Assembly: GCF_000699445.3 (NCBI RefSeq)
Contig: NC_067196.1
Coordinates: 49,331,364 to 49,395,363 of the forward strand
Reading direction: 5' to 3'
Origin: Schistosoma haematobium
Taxonomy: Eukaryota; Platyhelminthes; Trematoda; Strigeidida; Schistosomatidae
DNA length: 64,000 nucleotides
The translations under genes and the position numbers were made by a program. The stretch's first letter is position 1. Each line of letters opens with the position of its first letter. Positions 1-11,245 of this stretch are shown piece by piece. The notes under the pieces were generated by a model that saw only the letters and a list, made by a program, of their open reading frames with translations, made no database searches and was not told the origin of the DNA.

Positions 1-486
1 AGAGTGTCTGGAGGTAACACTGGTTATAATAGGAACAAAAAATTGTAAGAATATGGCACATACATGTATGCAAAAATGATATTCACAGTAATAACCAAAA
101 AGAAAAAGGTGGAGATAGGTATGACATGCAGATTAGTAATATACAATGTGTTATTATGTAAAACAGCATTGATGTAGCATAGCATAACGAACACAAAAAG
201 AATGAAAATGAGGTCATTCAAAGTCTTGGTTTGCTAATAATAATAATAATATTGATAATAATAATAATAATATACAAAACTGTTAATAAACCTGAAATAA
301 TGAACTCGAATTCACTCGTTTATTATTGACAGAAAATTTTTAAAACAACTGTGACAAAACGAGTAATTGTGGAAAAAAGTGTGATTAATTATATACACGT
401 GTCAAAAGAAAAAAAGTTGTAGATGTTATTGGAAAATTGGGTGAATTTAACGATGTATTACATCAATAATTGTTTGTTTGATTTTT
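1..486. other. AT-rich stretch left of the decayed Gypsy element
   Basis: No gene is visible. An (AAT)n-type simple repeat lies inside at about 236-272. If the Gypsy remnant to the right (- strand) still had its 3' LTR it would fall here, but I found no second copy of this sequence near the other end of that element (11.2-11.7 kb), so an LTR cannot be called. Confidence 0.5.
236..272. repeat. (AAT)n trinucleotide microsatellite
   Basis: Imperfect AAT/ATA tandem units, broken once by TTGAT. Confidence 0.8.
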
Positions 487-3400
487 TTATTCGGCGAAAT
501 GTACATAACGTTTGGGCTTTTCTACAGTCCTGCCTGAACGTGTTAAGCAAGTAGGCTTGGTACTCGGCTTTTCATCCTCCTCTTCTCTAGTAGTGGTTAG
601 TGGGGGAGTTTGATTAACTGCAGTGCTATCTTCTTTATCTTGTTGCGCTTCATAGAAGGCTGGCTTTATTCTATCAATAGCGATAGTCTCTTTCTTTCTG
701 CACTTGTTGATTATGAAGTGTTTGTTTGTTCTTTTAATAACTTGGTATGGTCCGCCGTAAGGTTGTTTCAGTGGCTTTTTAACAGCGTCAACTCGAACGA
801 AGACAAATTTGCATGTTTCTAGGTTTTCGTCGAGCTGTGTTCGATTATTATGTTCTCGCGGCGGTATTGCTTTGATTCTTTGCATTGTTTGTAGTAGTTG
901 ACTAGCGAAACGACTTGGATCAGTTGGTACTGATGTGTCTGGGTCTACTAATTGACCTGGTAATGTAAGAGTTGTACCGTAAACTAGCTCGGCGGCTGTA
1001 CAACCTATACTATCCTTTATGGTTGAACGGATTTTCAGGAGTACGAGTGGTAATGCGTCACTCCACTTTGATTTATCATCCCGTGCCATCAGCGAGCTTT
1101 TTAATTGGCGGTGAAACGTTTTGATCAACCCATTAGCTGCTGAGTGATAGGCTGTTGTTTTGGTGTGGTTCACGCCCAGAAGGTTTGTGAATTCCTGAAA
1201 TAGTATAGACTGAAACTGGGGACCACGGTCTGTAGTGACGATAGATGGTACTCCATAGTTTGCTATCCAACGGTCAAGGAATGCGGCGGCTACTGTCTCT
1301 GAAGAGGTGCCGGTTATAGGACATGCTATAGCACATCTTGTGAACCGGTCCACTGCGGTGAGGATGTGCGTGAATGAATTTGATGGTGGTAATGGACCTA
1401 CTATGTCTAGATGAATGAGTCGGAAGCGTTTCTCTGGCAGAGGGAACCTCCCAACAGGACTGATTGTGTGTTTCGGAATCTCTCTGCGTTGACATTGTAA
1501 GCAGCTTTGAGTCCATCGTTTTATATCTGAGTTAATCTTTGGTCACACGAAACGTTCAGTATTCAATTTAGTGGTGGCTTTGATTCCTGGATGTGAAAGT
1601 TCGTGCAGTTTCCGGAATACCTGACGTCGACAGGCTTGAGGGGCGATTGCTGCCCGCTGAAACGTCGAAAATAATAGATGCGTTAGAGGAAGAAACAGGT
1701 ACGTGTTTGAGTATCAAGTTAGACTTCTCTTTGCAGCTTTTTATGTCTGCGTCGTCTACTTGTAATTTTGAGATTGTTTCCAGATCAATGTCTTGTTTAC
1801 GTACCAAGGTATAAACATCCTTTCGTGATAATGCGTCGGCTACAACGTCAGTGTGTCCTTTGACAAATTGGATATCTGTTGTAAATTGAGAGATGTAACC
1901 CAATTGCCGTGCTTCTCGCGGTGAATGTCGGTCGTACGAAGTGTTGAATGAATAACATAAAGGTTTATAACCGGTCATGTTAGCAAAAGTTTGCCCTTAT
2001 AGTAAGAAGTTAAAGTGTTTGACGGCTAAATAAATAGCGAGTAACTCCCGTCCGAAAGTATTATAACGTTCCTGAGCTGGTGACAGCCTCTTGGAGAAGA
2101 ACGCTATGGGAGTAGTCACGTTGTTTACCTGTTGTTGCAATACTGCCCTGACGGCCTTTTGAGATGCATCCGTACACAGAATCAAGTGGGTTGTGGGGTC
2201 AGAATTTAGGTGTTGAAGCATAGTGGCGTTAGCTATCATGGACTTCGCTTTCTCTAATGCCGTTTTGGCGTCAGGAAGTAGCTTGAATATTTGATTCTTT
2301 TCCTTCTTCGTACCTTTTTTGTCACTTTTCAGCATGTCAGTTAACGGCTGTAAAACTTCTGCACATGGTAGGAATCGGCGGTAGAAATTGCACGTTCCGA
2401 GAAAACAGCGTAATGATTTTACGGAAGTTGGCTCAGGGTAACTGATAATAGCTTCAACTATCTTTTGAAGTGGTTCAATGCCTTGAGAGTCAATGTAACG
2501 TCCTAAAAACTTCAAGGCTGTGACGCCGAATATACGTTTTGAAGGGTTGATAACAACGCCATGTTTTTTAAAACGTTCAAAAAAAACTGAAGGTGCTGGA
2601 AATGTTCTTCTATTGATGAACTAGAGATCAGAATGTCGTCGATGTAGGCAAATACGAAATCTAAACCTCTTGTAACAACGTCCATGAATCGTTGGAATGT
2701 CTGGGTGGCATTTTTTAGTCCGAATGGCATTATTAGGAACTCAAACAGACCAGAAGGTATAATGATGGCTGTTTTTTCGATGTCTTCTGGTGCCATCGGA
2801 ATTCGGTGGTATGCACGCACAGGGTCGAGTTTCGAGAAGATACATTTACTGTGTAAGTTTAGTGAAGAATCATGTATGTGTGGAATAGGGTACTTTTCAG
2901 GAATGGTTTGGTTATTCAGACGGCGGTAATCACCACAAGGAAGCCAGTCTTGCTCTTTTTTTGGTACCATGTGCAGTGGTGAGACCCAAGAACTGTTAGA
3001 TGGCCTAATAATACCAATTCTCATCATGTGTTAAAATTCTCCCTCAGCCGTCTGCAACTTGTTTGGTGGTAGTCTCCTCGCCCTGGCGCAAATGGATGGA
3101 TCGGTGGTACTAATGTGATGTCGCACATTATGTGGGTTGCATTCCTTTTGATAGTCTGCTTTAGTTATGCACCCGTATTTAGTCAGGATATCTTTCAAAA
3201 TGTTTTTCACAGGTTTCATTATTCGTACACCATGAATTTCATAGTCAGTGGGTGTGCCGTTCACCTGCAAACGTGTATTTTCGTCAGTCAAATTCCTTTT
3301 GCTCGTATCAACTAGTAAACTATAGGCGCTGGGCAAATCGACCCCGAGAATTGGTTGCTTGACTTGGGCGACTATAAAAACACACGTAAATCTTCTACGG

Positions 3401-3652
3401 AGTACGAGATCTAATATGAGGGATTGTTCACCGTAAGTTCTAATGACCGTGTCGTTAGCCGCGATAAGAGACAGTTTGGTGCTTGTCGTTTGTTGTCATC
3501 GTGAGGGGTGAAGGGGGATGATGCTGATTTCTGCTCCTGTGTCGACTAAGAAGTCTGAGCCAGAAATACGACCCCTGATGTGAAAAAGGCAGCTGGCGTG
3601 TTGGACGGTAACAGACGCCGCCATTACTGTCTGACCGGCCCGTTTCCCTGTT
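487..3652 (-). pseudogene. pol: Gypsy pol pseudogene (protease, RT, RNase H, integrase)
   Basis: Order on the - strand: protease core LVDTGA near 3535-3555; RT across about 3050-2080 with [14 protein letters not shown] and the catalytic box YIDD near 2630-2650; RNase H with LCTDAS near 2165-2180 and [14 protein letters not shown] near 2010-2050; integrase with a DRGPQF catalytic block near 1220-1235 and a chromatin-side tail with a GPY-like motif near 735-755. The reading frame breaks near 3450, 3030, 2515, 1985, 1540 and 1300, and an in-frame double stop follows the protease. The order PR-RT-RH-IN is the Ty3/Gypsy order. Products would be non-functional. Confidence 0.85.
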
Positions 3653-3653
3653 T

Positions 3654-3971
3654 TTAATGATTATTGGTTGTGAAGTTGCACGGTTGTGTGCAACGACGTG
3701 GTTTCTTACCATATTTCAGATGATACCAACATATTCCATCTGCGCCTTTAGGTGAACGAGGACGCTGTCTGGACACTGATCTTTTTCTTGAAATGGATTT
3801 ATTCTGTCGTAAATGGATGCTCGCGAAAGTAGCTTGTAATGATGCTAACTGAGTTGTTAACTGCGTTAATTGTTGCTGGATGTTGAGTGTAGTGTTCGTA
3901 TCGTCTTTACCGGAAGTTTGTATCGCATTTGGACAATGACTGTCAGGGTATATCTCCATCATCTTTCCGCC
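3654..3971 (-). pseudogene. gag: 3' part of Gypsy gag with CHCC nucleocapsid motif
   Basis: The frame from 3962 to 3654 contains CWYHLKYGKKPRRCTQPC, which is C-x2-H-x9-C-x3-C. This spacing is the CHCC nucleocapsid signature of CsRn1/Boudicca-type Gypsy elements and matches the intact gag at 35.5 kb. An Arg/Ser-rich segment just before it (SRKRSVSRQRPRSPKG) would bind nucleic acid. The segment starts right beside the BEL insertion, so its upstream half lies more than 6 kb away at 10333-11245. The two halves are out of frame by one base near the junction, so gag had decayed or was damaged in addition to being split. Confidence 0.8.
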
Positions 3972-3976
3972 ATATG
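3972..3976. repeat. Target-site duplication ATATG of the BEL element (left)
   Basis: ATATG precedes the left LTR and is repeated at 10328-10332 directly after the right LTR. Confidence 0.9.
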
Positions 3977-4530
3977 TGTAGGATCCAAACTACGGTTTGG
4001 ATGGTGAAGAATAGCCTTCCGTGGACTTTAGACACGCGCCCTTTCCCGTCGAAATCAAAACAAGTAATCGGGTAAATAGCGGTTCTATAATTCATCATAA
4101 ATTTAAATGTAAATCGTTACCTAAACAAATATTACCACCCGGCTATTCAACCAATGATTGTTCAATCAATCAAATCTAAATTACAATAAATAAAGAAGTT
4201 GATAGAAGATGAGGAAAAATTACCAGTTACAACAAATGAACGTTATTCTATCCTGACTGGATAGATCACACACAACAGGAGGAACAAATCAATATGGCTA
4301 CCGCCAAGAACAAGTGTCAAGTAAAACAACACAGATGCAGTTCAGGAAGAAACACAAACTTAGTGAATGCGTAATAAAAACAAAACTATAATAAAAAATA
4401 CAAGTATTAACAATTCAAATGTAACCAAAACACAACAATGTACAACTAAGGGGATCAATAGGGACAAAGTACAAGTATATACATGGAGGGATTTTCACCA
4501 ACACACAAAACATTCAAAATGGATCTTACA
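3977..4530 (-). repeat. BEL element 3' LTR
   Basis: 554 bp, identical by eye to 9774-10327 at a constant offset of 5797. Its ends are TGTAGGATCC and GGATCTTACA on the + strand. It shares blocks with the LTR-like repeats at 37.7-38.1, 40.9-41.4 and 62.5-63.0 kb, for example TTCTATCC...GGATAGATCAC and the terminal GGAT(C/T)CTACA. Confidence 0.95.
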
Positions 4531-4550
4531 CCGGCCCCCAAAATCCCTCC
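4531..4550 (-). promoter_or_regulatory. Polypurine tract of the BEL element
   Basis: On the element (-) strand GGGATTTTGGGGGCCGG abuts the 3' LTR. This is where plus-strand cDNA priming is expected. Confidence 0.7.
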
Positions 4551-4674
4551 ATACCACACAAGCTACCTTGATGCCTACGGTCATGGTTCATTATATAACA
4601 TATTACACTATAGGAACGAGTAGGACTTACAGTAGTACGCCTACTCGACCTAACTACATTAATAATACGAGGAA

Positions 4675-7600
4675 CTAATTCGAGCCTTCAAGGAGGCATA
4701 ATCTACGTATATCTCTCCTGACTAATCCACCGTTCGTACGAACAACCACTGTTCTAACTCTTCCGTCGTCATCTATTTCACAATCTTCAACTACGCCTAA
4801 GGGCCATTTTCCACGAGTCGATATGTCCGAAGCTACGATCACTACATCCCCTTTCTGAAAATTGCAGTGTTCAACTAACCACTTTTGACGTTTTTGTAGG
4901 GACGGTAAATACTCTCTTAACCACCTTTTCCAAAACACATTAGCAAGATGATTAATCTGTTTCCAACGTTTGTCATATTTATCTCTGATGCTACCTTCTT
5001 CGACTATTCCGTCACATTCTCTCAATAATAACAAACTATTTGGCGACAAGGCTAGTTTATCGTTAGCATCTTGAACGACCGGAGTTAAGGGTCGATCGTT
5101 CAATATCCTTTCAATCTCGATCAAATAAGTGTTTAAAGTCTCATCGGTTAGAGTCTGCTCTCTAGTTATCAACAATAACAGTCAGTGTATGGACCTAATC
5201 ATCCTTTCCCAAACTCCACTCCTGTGGCTGGGTGAGGGCGGGTTAAAATGCCACTGAATTTGTCTAGCTGACAGTTCTTTGTCTATTTTCTGTTGATTCA
5301 ACTGTTGCACAAATCTCCTTAATTCAGAGATCGCACCCACGAAATTTGACCCATTGTCACTGTAAATTTCGGCAGGCTTCCCTCTTCTTCCAATGAAACG
5401 TAACAAGGCCATTATAAACGAATCAGTATTCAAACTATGTGTCATTTCAATATGTACTGCTCGGGTTTGCAAGCAAGTAAATACACATCCATATCTTTTT
5501 TCTAATGATCTTCCTCTTTTGACAGAAAGGAGTCCAAAGTAGTCTACTCCCACGGCTGAGAAGCTATACCATCCTTGTTGCACTCTACAAGCTGGAAGTG
5601 GTGCCATCAATTGTTGCCCTGTATTCATCGTAAACCGCCGGCATGTCACACACTTTCCTATCACTCTCTTAACCGTGCTGGTTCCTTTTATTATCCAATA
5701 TCTTTTTCGAATCGTGGCCAGTACTTGTGACGTTCCTGTGTGCCCTTGTTCCTTATGATAATGTCTAATTATCATTTCTGTCACTAAGTGTCGACTGGGC
5801 AATATTATTGGATGTTTAAAGGCATTTGAGAAATCTGAGTAGCTTAGTCGGCCTCCAACAAAGAGTAACCCATTAAGCATTATCGGTGATAAGCCCTTCA
5901 GATCATTGTGACTAACTACTTTACCATTGTTTTTAAATCCACTAAGTATTTCTCCATACACTTCTTTCTGAACCATCAACAAAATTTTACGCTTGGCGAT
6001 GTCAAGTTCTTTGACCTTTAAACATCCTAGATGAACGGATCCTTCATGACTCGGTGAACGAAGCACCATCAGAAATTCTATGAACCTTCTAAGCCAGGCT
6101 ACGGCCCTGACTAATTTCAACCACTCGGAGTAATAAGAGAGAATAGGTGACATGTTGTGCTTTATACTACTCAAGTTAACCACAACAGTTTTTCTAAACT
6201 CAATATCGTCAGGAGTAGGTTCCGGACAGTCAGTGATTGTTGTACAGAATTCACCATGCAGTAAGGTAGGACATTTGAACCAAGATTCCAGATCAGTCAT
6301 TTTTTGTATACCTCTTGATGCCCAATCAGCTGGATTCTGTGACGACTTTACATAATTCCATTGTTCAACCTTCGTATACTGGTGCACCACAGCGAGGCGG
6401 TTGGCTATATAGGTGCTATATCGGTTCTCCATATTCTTAATGTAGTATAACACTATCATGGAATCTGTATGGAAGTTTACTTCGCAGAAAAAATTAGGCA
6501 GACTTCTCCGTAATACTTCACCAAGCCTCACACTTAACACCGCTGCCGCCATCTCAAGTCTCGGTATAGTGACTCGTCTGATTGGTGCTACCCTAGACTT
6601 GCTGTACAACAAGATACAATATGGTGGCTCCTTCAAATAGCTGACTCGTGCGTACGCAACTGCTCCATAACCAACCTCTGAAGCATCACTGAACAAGTGC
6701 AATTCCACTTTCGCGTCGGGTTCGTCGATTCTCCTCTTGATACCTCGAGCTACCGTGACGTGACCTATCTGACGCATAAAACTTACCCAGCCTAGCCACG
6801 CGGACATGTATGGCTCGTTAAGAGGCTGATCCCAGCCTATTTGGGACCTACATAATTTTTGCAAGAGGAGTTTGGCAGTAAGACAGACTGGAGCAATCAG
6901 ACCCAGAGGATCGAACAGAGAAGAAACTATAGATAAAATACCTCTCCTAGTCAGAGGCCTTTCCGGTGCATCAAAGTAAAACTTAAATACAGCTTGTTTA
7001 AAATCCCATTCTACACCTAGGGTTCGATGAGTAGTGTCGTAATCCGTTGACATTTCTATCAAGGACTGTTCTTTACATATATCAGGCAAGGTGGTCCTTA
7101 CCTCCTCCGAGTTGGTAACCCATTTCTTTAGTTTGAAACCTCCTCTACATAATAATTCACTTATCTGCTTAACGAAACTCTTTGCTTGATCACAAGTGAG
7201 AAAAGATACCAAGCAATCATCAACATAGAAATTATTCTTAACAGCATCTACGACATAACCATCATAACCGTCAGAGAATATTTGGGCCGTCTTATTCAAG
7301 GCAAGGTTCGCGCAAAACGGCGATGATATGGCGCCAAATGGATGAGATGTCATTTGAAACTCGGATGGTTCTTTCGACATGTCTCCCCCCTGCCACCACA
7401 GAAATCTTAAAGCTCCTCGATCAGACTCAGGGACCTTCACTTGCATGAACATTTCTTCAACATCCGCAGAGACTGCGATTGCTTCTTTGCGAAAACGCAA
7501 TAATATACACACTAACTCAGCAGTTGTGTCAGGTCCTTGACAAACCATATCATTTAGAGAAACACCCGCAAACTTGGCGGCACAGTCAAGGACCACTCTC

Positions 7601-9691
7601 AGTTTTTCTGGCTTTTTCGGGTTTATAACTGCATGGTGAGGCAAGTACCAACGGGGGCGATAAATAGGTTGCAATCGTATTTCAGGGATCTTTTCCACAT
7701 AGCCCTTAATAAAATTACTTTCAATACCCGTTGTATACTTGATATACAGAATGTCATCTTTTAACAATCTACGCTTCAAACTCTGTAGTCTACTGCTTGC
7801 CACTTCATAATTCCCCCCTTTCATATTTGGGTTCACTTTCCATGGTATAGGAACTACAAAATGACCATTTTCGAAGCGCGTGCCACCTTCCACAATCTTT
7901 ATAGCCTCCTTATCTTCTAGTGATATTGATTTATCATTTGAATAAACATCAGAAAACTCTTCATCATAAAGTTTACGTATTTCGTTCTCCAAAGTCTGTA
8001 ATTTACTGGTATGATTAACAACTCTTTTCCTATATTCCGAATACGACGCAGGTCCGAAAACCGTCCACCCCAGCAACGTTTTCACAGCGTACGGGTTCTT
8101 CCTTCCACCCAACCGTTGGTCTAACACCCAATGTGCTTCTGGTACGTCGCAACCAATCAACAGTAAAACTTCTTCAGAGTCTAAGTTATCTATCGGTACA
8201 TCCCCTAAATGTGGCCACTTAACTAGGCTGTTCACTGCCGACTTTGTTGGCTTATGACCTGGTATACCTGCCACAATCAGAGCTCCTTCAATCGTAACAT
8301 GTTCAGATCGATCTAAAGAAAATACCTCAAAAGGCGCACTCGTGACCTTCATTGTTCTATTACCGCCCACAGTCTCAACTACCACTGATGCTTCGTCTTC
8401 GCTCAGCCCGAGAGACCTCAAACAGTTTGATTTTATCAGTGTCACATCAGAACCGTTGTCCAACAGAGCATAACCCACAATCTCGGCCTTTCGCGATTTC
8501 AACCGTACGGGAATCATGCCTAAACACACTTGACTGATTAGTGATTTAGTATATCCGCAACAATTCGAGATACCAGGTTTCTCACTCTCGCTGTGCAACA
8601 AAGAATGGTGTTTCTTTTCACAACCCTCAACGTTACAACGCTTCGTCAGCTTACATTCCTTAACTCTATGTCCTTGTCTAAGACAGGCGAAACAGATACC
8701 CTTGCTTTTAGCGTGAGACCATCGGTCTTGAACTGTAAGCGCTAAGAACTGTGGACATTTATCAATGGCATGGTCGTAGGAACACATACTGCATTTAGTT
8801 TTCGTTGTCGAACTACTCCCTTGCTCTGATTGCACGTGACAGTTCGTCTTTAGGTTATGCCCTTTCCTTGAACGGTTTGCTAACCGTCCAAATCTACTAC
8901 AAGTCACTCTCGCACGCGATGCGATAAACTGAGTGAGCTCGTCGAAGGTCGGTTCCCTGTTATCTTCAGTCAATTTATCCACCCACTCCGCCCACTGGGC
9001 TTGCATAGGTTGAGGCAAGAGTCTCACTATTCTTTCCAAAGTAACTAAGGAATTTAGATCAGAAGTATAATTAATCTGTTCCAAGACCATAGCACGGTTT
9101 TCCATTTTAATAGCCAAGTTTGATAGTTGGTCCCCGTCAATATACTCAAAATTCACAGCACTAAATAAGTCCTCTAGTGTTTCTCGAGCAATTACGTGAG
9201 ACTGTCCGAAAAAAACGTTTTAAAATCTCCCTTGCTCTTTTATAGCCAGAGGATGCCTCCATCATGACGCAACCTTCAATAGCTGTTTTAGCCTTGCCCT
9301 TACAATAGTGTATCAAATAGAGCAAGCGCTGGCTACCATCCGTGACTCTTGATGCTACATACGTCTCAAATTGCCTTATAAACTTTCAGTATCCTCTTGG
9401 CTCTCCATCGAAATAACTCAGTTCAACCTTTGGTAGTTCTGGGCCAACAACATGAACTATAGGCAACATGCTCTTTCCTAGTAATTCAGGCCTTTGCTTC
9501 TCCTTTAAACTAAGATTTTTTACGTCATCTGACATCGAATTAAGACTAGAATCACTACCATGATAATCAACCCTATTTGAGTCTGAACCATGACCCTTAA
9601 GGACGTCAAAAGGCACTTGCTTGACAATAGGGGATTCTTCATTACCATCGACGAACTTTGAGCTTGATTTCCTTCGACGATTAACTGGCAT
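4675..9691 (-). pseudogene. gag-pol: BEL/Pao gag-pol polyprotein, three lesions
   Basis: The likely start is the ATG at 9689-9691 (an upstream TTG also keeps the frame open). Gag runs to a TGA at 9386-9388, where the frame needs a sense codon, then loses frame in a run of seven T near 9210-9216. From 9156 a 1324-residue frame is open to a TGA at 5182-5184, and the same frame resumes to 4675. Domains by residue of the long frame: CCHC knuckle CFACLRQGHRVKEC about 154-167; protease LLDNGSDVTLI about 231; RT YVDD about 644; RNase H LFSDASEVGYG about 822; integrase zinc region about 1130-1172; catalytic D near 1203, D near 1268 (SDNGSNF), E near 1318 (VWERM). The final TGA falls just after the catalytic Glu. 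The element would encode its own copying and integration machinery if read through. Confidence 0.9.
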
Positions 9692-9773
9692 TATAAGCGA
9701 AGCGACCAATTATTTCCAGAAAATCCGCGAACGATTACCAAAGGATTTCGGCCAAGTAATATTTGTTTAGAAC

Positions 9774-10327
9774 TGTAGGATCCAAACTACGGTTTGGATG
9801 GTGAAGAATAGCCTTCCGTGGACTTTAGACACGCGCCCTTTCCCGTCGAAATCAAAACAAGTAATCGGGTAAATAGCGGTTCTATAATTCATCATAAATT
9901 TAAATGTAAATCGTTACCTAAACAAATATTACCACCCGGCTATTCAACCAATGATTGTTCAATCAATCAAATCTAAATTACAATAAATAAAGAAGTTGAT
10001 AGAAGATGAGGAAAAATTACCAGTTACAACAAATGAACGTTATTCTATCCTGACTGGATAGATCACACACAACAGGAGGAACAAATCAATATGGCTACCG
10101 CCAAGAACAAGTGTCAAGTAAAACAACACAGATGCAGTTCAGGAAGAAACACAAACTTAGTGAATGCGTAATAAAAACAAAACTATAATAAAAAATACAA
10201 GTATTAACAATTCAAATGTAACCAAAACACAACAATGTACAACTAAGGGGATCAATAGGGACAAAGTACAAGTATATACATGGAGGGATTTTCACCAACA
10301 CACAAAACATTCAAAATGGATCTTACA
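9774..10327 (-). repeat. BEL element 5' LTR
   Basis: Second 554-bp copy, identical by eye to 3977-4530. As the 5' LTR of a - strand element it should carry the promoter. The primer-binding site should lie just inside it, on the - strand leading with GTTCTAAACAAATATTAC; I could not match this to a tRNA. Confidence 0.95.
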
Positions 10328-10332
10328 ATATG
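10328..10332. repeat. Target-site duplication ATATG of the BEL element (right)
   Basis: Matches 3972-3976 exactly. Confidence 0.9.
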
Positions 10333-11245
10333 TGCTAGGTCTTCTGCATTGACAGAGCTTCCCGACACACTAAGAATCTGTCTGACGCTATGTGATAATC
10401 GCTGAAACCACATTTGTTTAAGTAATACTTCTGTAGGGAGCAATTTCCTACAGGTTTGATTCTGAGCTATTCTCTAGACCGTCGAATACAGAGTCTTGGT
10501 TTGGCCAAAGTCAGAACAAGCAAGCTATTTGGCTAGATAAACTTTATCTGTTTCTAAAACATAAATTAACATCGTTAGTGTACAAACAAACCGTATGGTC
10601 TATTAATACAGGGAAAAAACGGACAAATAACATACCGAACAGTAGCCAGAGAATAGGAAAAATGAGTCAACAAGCAAATATTGGTTTACAATGAACATTA
10701 AACTGTGATTGGTTAATAAAGAGATACAGTCGTACAAGGTCAAAAGGAGTTAATGTGGTGGTGGGCGTTTCCCTTTATTATTGGTGGGTTCGTCTATCGA
10801 TCACATTTTACAACTTCATCTAATTTATATGGACCCGCCAACTGTTTCCTATGTCGTAGCAACTGCGACGGTCTCTTGTCCCCAAATTCCCATGATGTGA
10901 ACAGTGGTTGTAGTAGTTTTTCACCAGAAAGTGATGTACGTTGGATTACGGCAGCTTTAATTTTATCATAAGGATCAGTCTCTGGTACATGGTCGATCAA
11001 ATCCCCAACTTCTGTAACAATTTCGATGGGAAGTGCGCCGACAACATAAACATATTTGGTCGCCTGGGAGCGTATGCTTTTCGCTAGGAATAAGGTTCTT
11101 ACTTGCGCGAACCAGATCCTGGGGTCGTTGGCACCGTATGCCGTTAGTCTAAACTCGGAAAAGGCATTGACTGAGCTTAAAATAATATCATCTGAATGTG
11201 ATGAGTTGAGGGGTACACTGTCAGCAGTTAACAGTGTGTCATGCT
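10333..11245 (-). pseudogene. gag: 5' part of Gypsy gag, interrupted by a solo LTR
   Basis: On the - strand, DPRIWFAQ near 11120-11145 corresponds to DPELWFAQ in the intact gag at 36.2 kb. GDKRPSQLLRHRKQLAG near 10845-10895 corresponds to [25 protein letters not shown] near 10425 corresponds to EAVLKQGW. Between the last two sits the solo LTR 10432-10812; removing it together with one copy of its target duplication puts the flanking codons back in one frame. The frame is open upstream to about 11245, where a TAG stop is met before any ATG, so the true start codon is missing or mutated. Confidence 0.8.
10432..10812. mobile_element. Solo LTR inside Gypsy gag
   Basis: 381 bp beginning TGTAGGGAGC and ending CATTTTACA on the + strand. 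It is bounded on both sides by ACTTC (10427-10431 and 10813-10817). It has no coding capacity. Removing it with one ACTTC restores continuity of the host gag reading frame. The parent family is not otherwise present in the window. A solo LTR forms when the two LTRs of a full element recombine. Confidence 0.85.

Larger units (their letters stand above)
3977..10327 (-). mobile_element. Recently inserted BEL/Pao LTR retrotransposon (Sinbad-like)
   Basis: A 6351-bp element with two 554-bp direct LTRs that I find identical by eye, both beginning TGT and ending ACA. It is flanked by the 5-bp duplication ATATG. Internal order on the - strand is gag with a CCHC knuckle, aspartic protease (DNGS), RT (YVDD), RNase H, integrase (HHCC then D,D,E). 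This order with a YVDD RT is BEL/Pao. A purine-rich tract on the element strand sits directly inside the left (3') LTR. Three coding lesions (two in-frame TGA, one homopolymer frameshift) break the polyprotein. It sits inside the gag of an older Gypsy copy. Confidence 0.95.
487..11245 (-). mobile_element. Decayed Gypsy (CsRn1/Boudicca-type) element, split by two later insertions
   Basis: Read on the - strand, gag runs from about 11245 to 10818, then 10426 to 10333, then 3971 to 3654. Protease, reverse transcriptase, RNase H and integrase follow down to 487. The gaps in gag are exactly filled by a solo LTR (10432-10812) and a BEL/Pao element (3977-10327), each flanked by its own 5-bp target duplication. 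Gag lines up with that of the intact Gypsy element at 35464-36309 and has the same CHCC spacing. Pol is broken by many stops and frameshifts, so the element is dead. No flanking LTR pair could be found; the ends may be lost or too diverged to see by eye. Confidence 0.85.

Noticed and set aside
4367..4678. 103-codon frame on the + strand
   Set aside because: It lies inside the BEL LTR and is repeated in the other LTR (10164-10352); it is on the strand opposite to the element and has no protein features.
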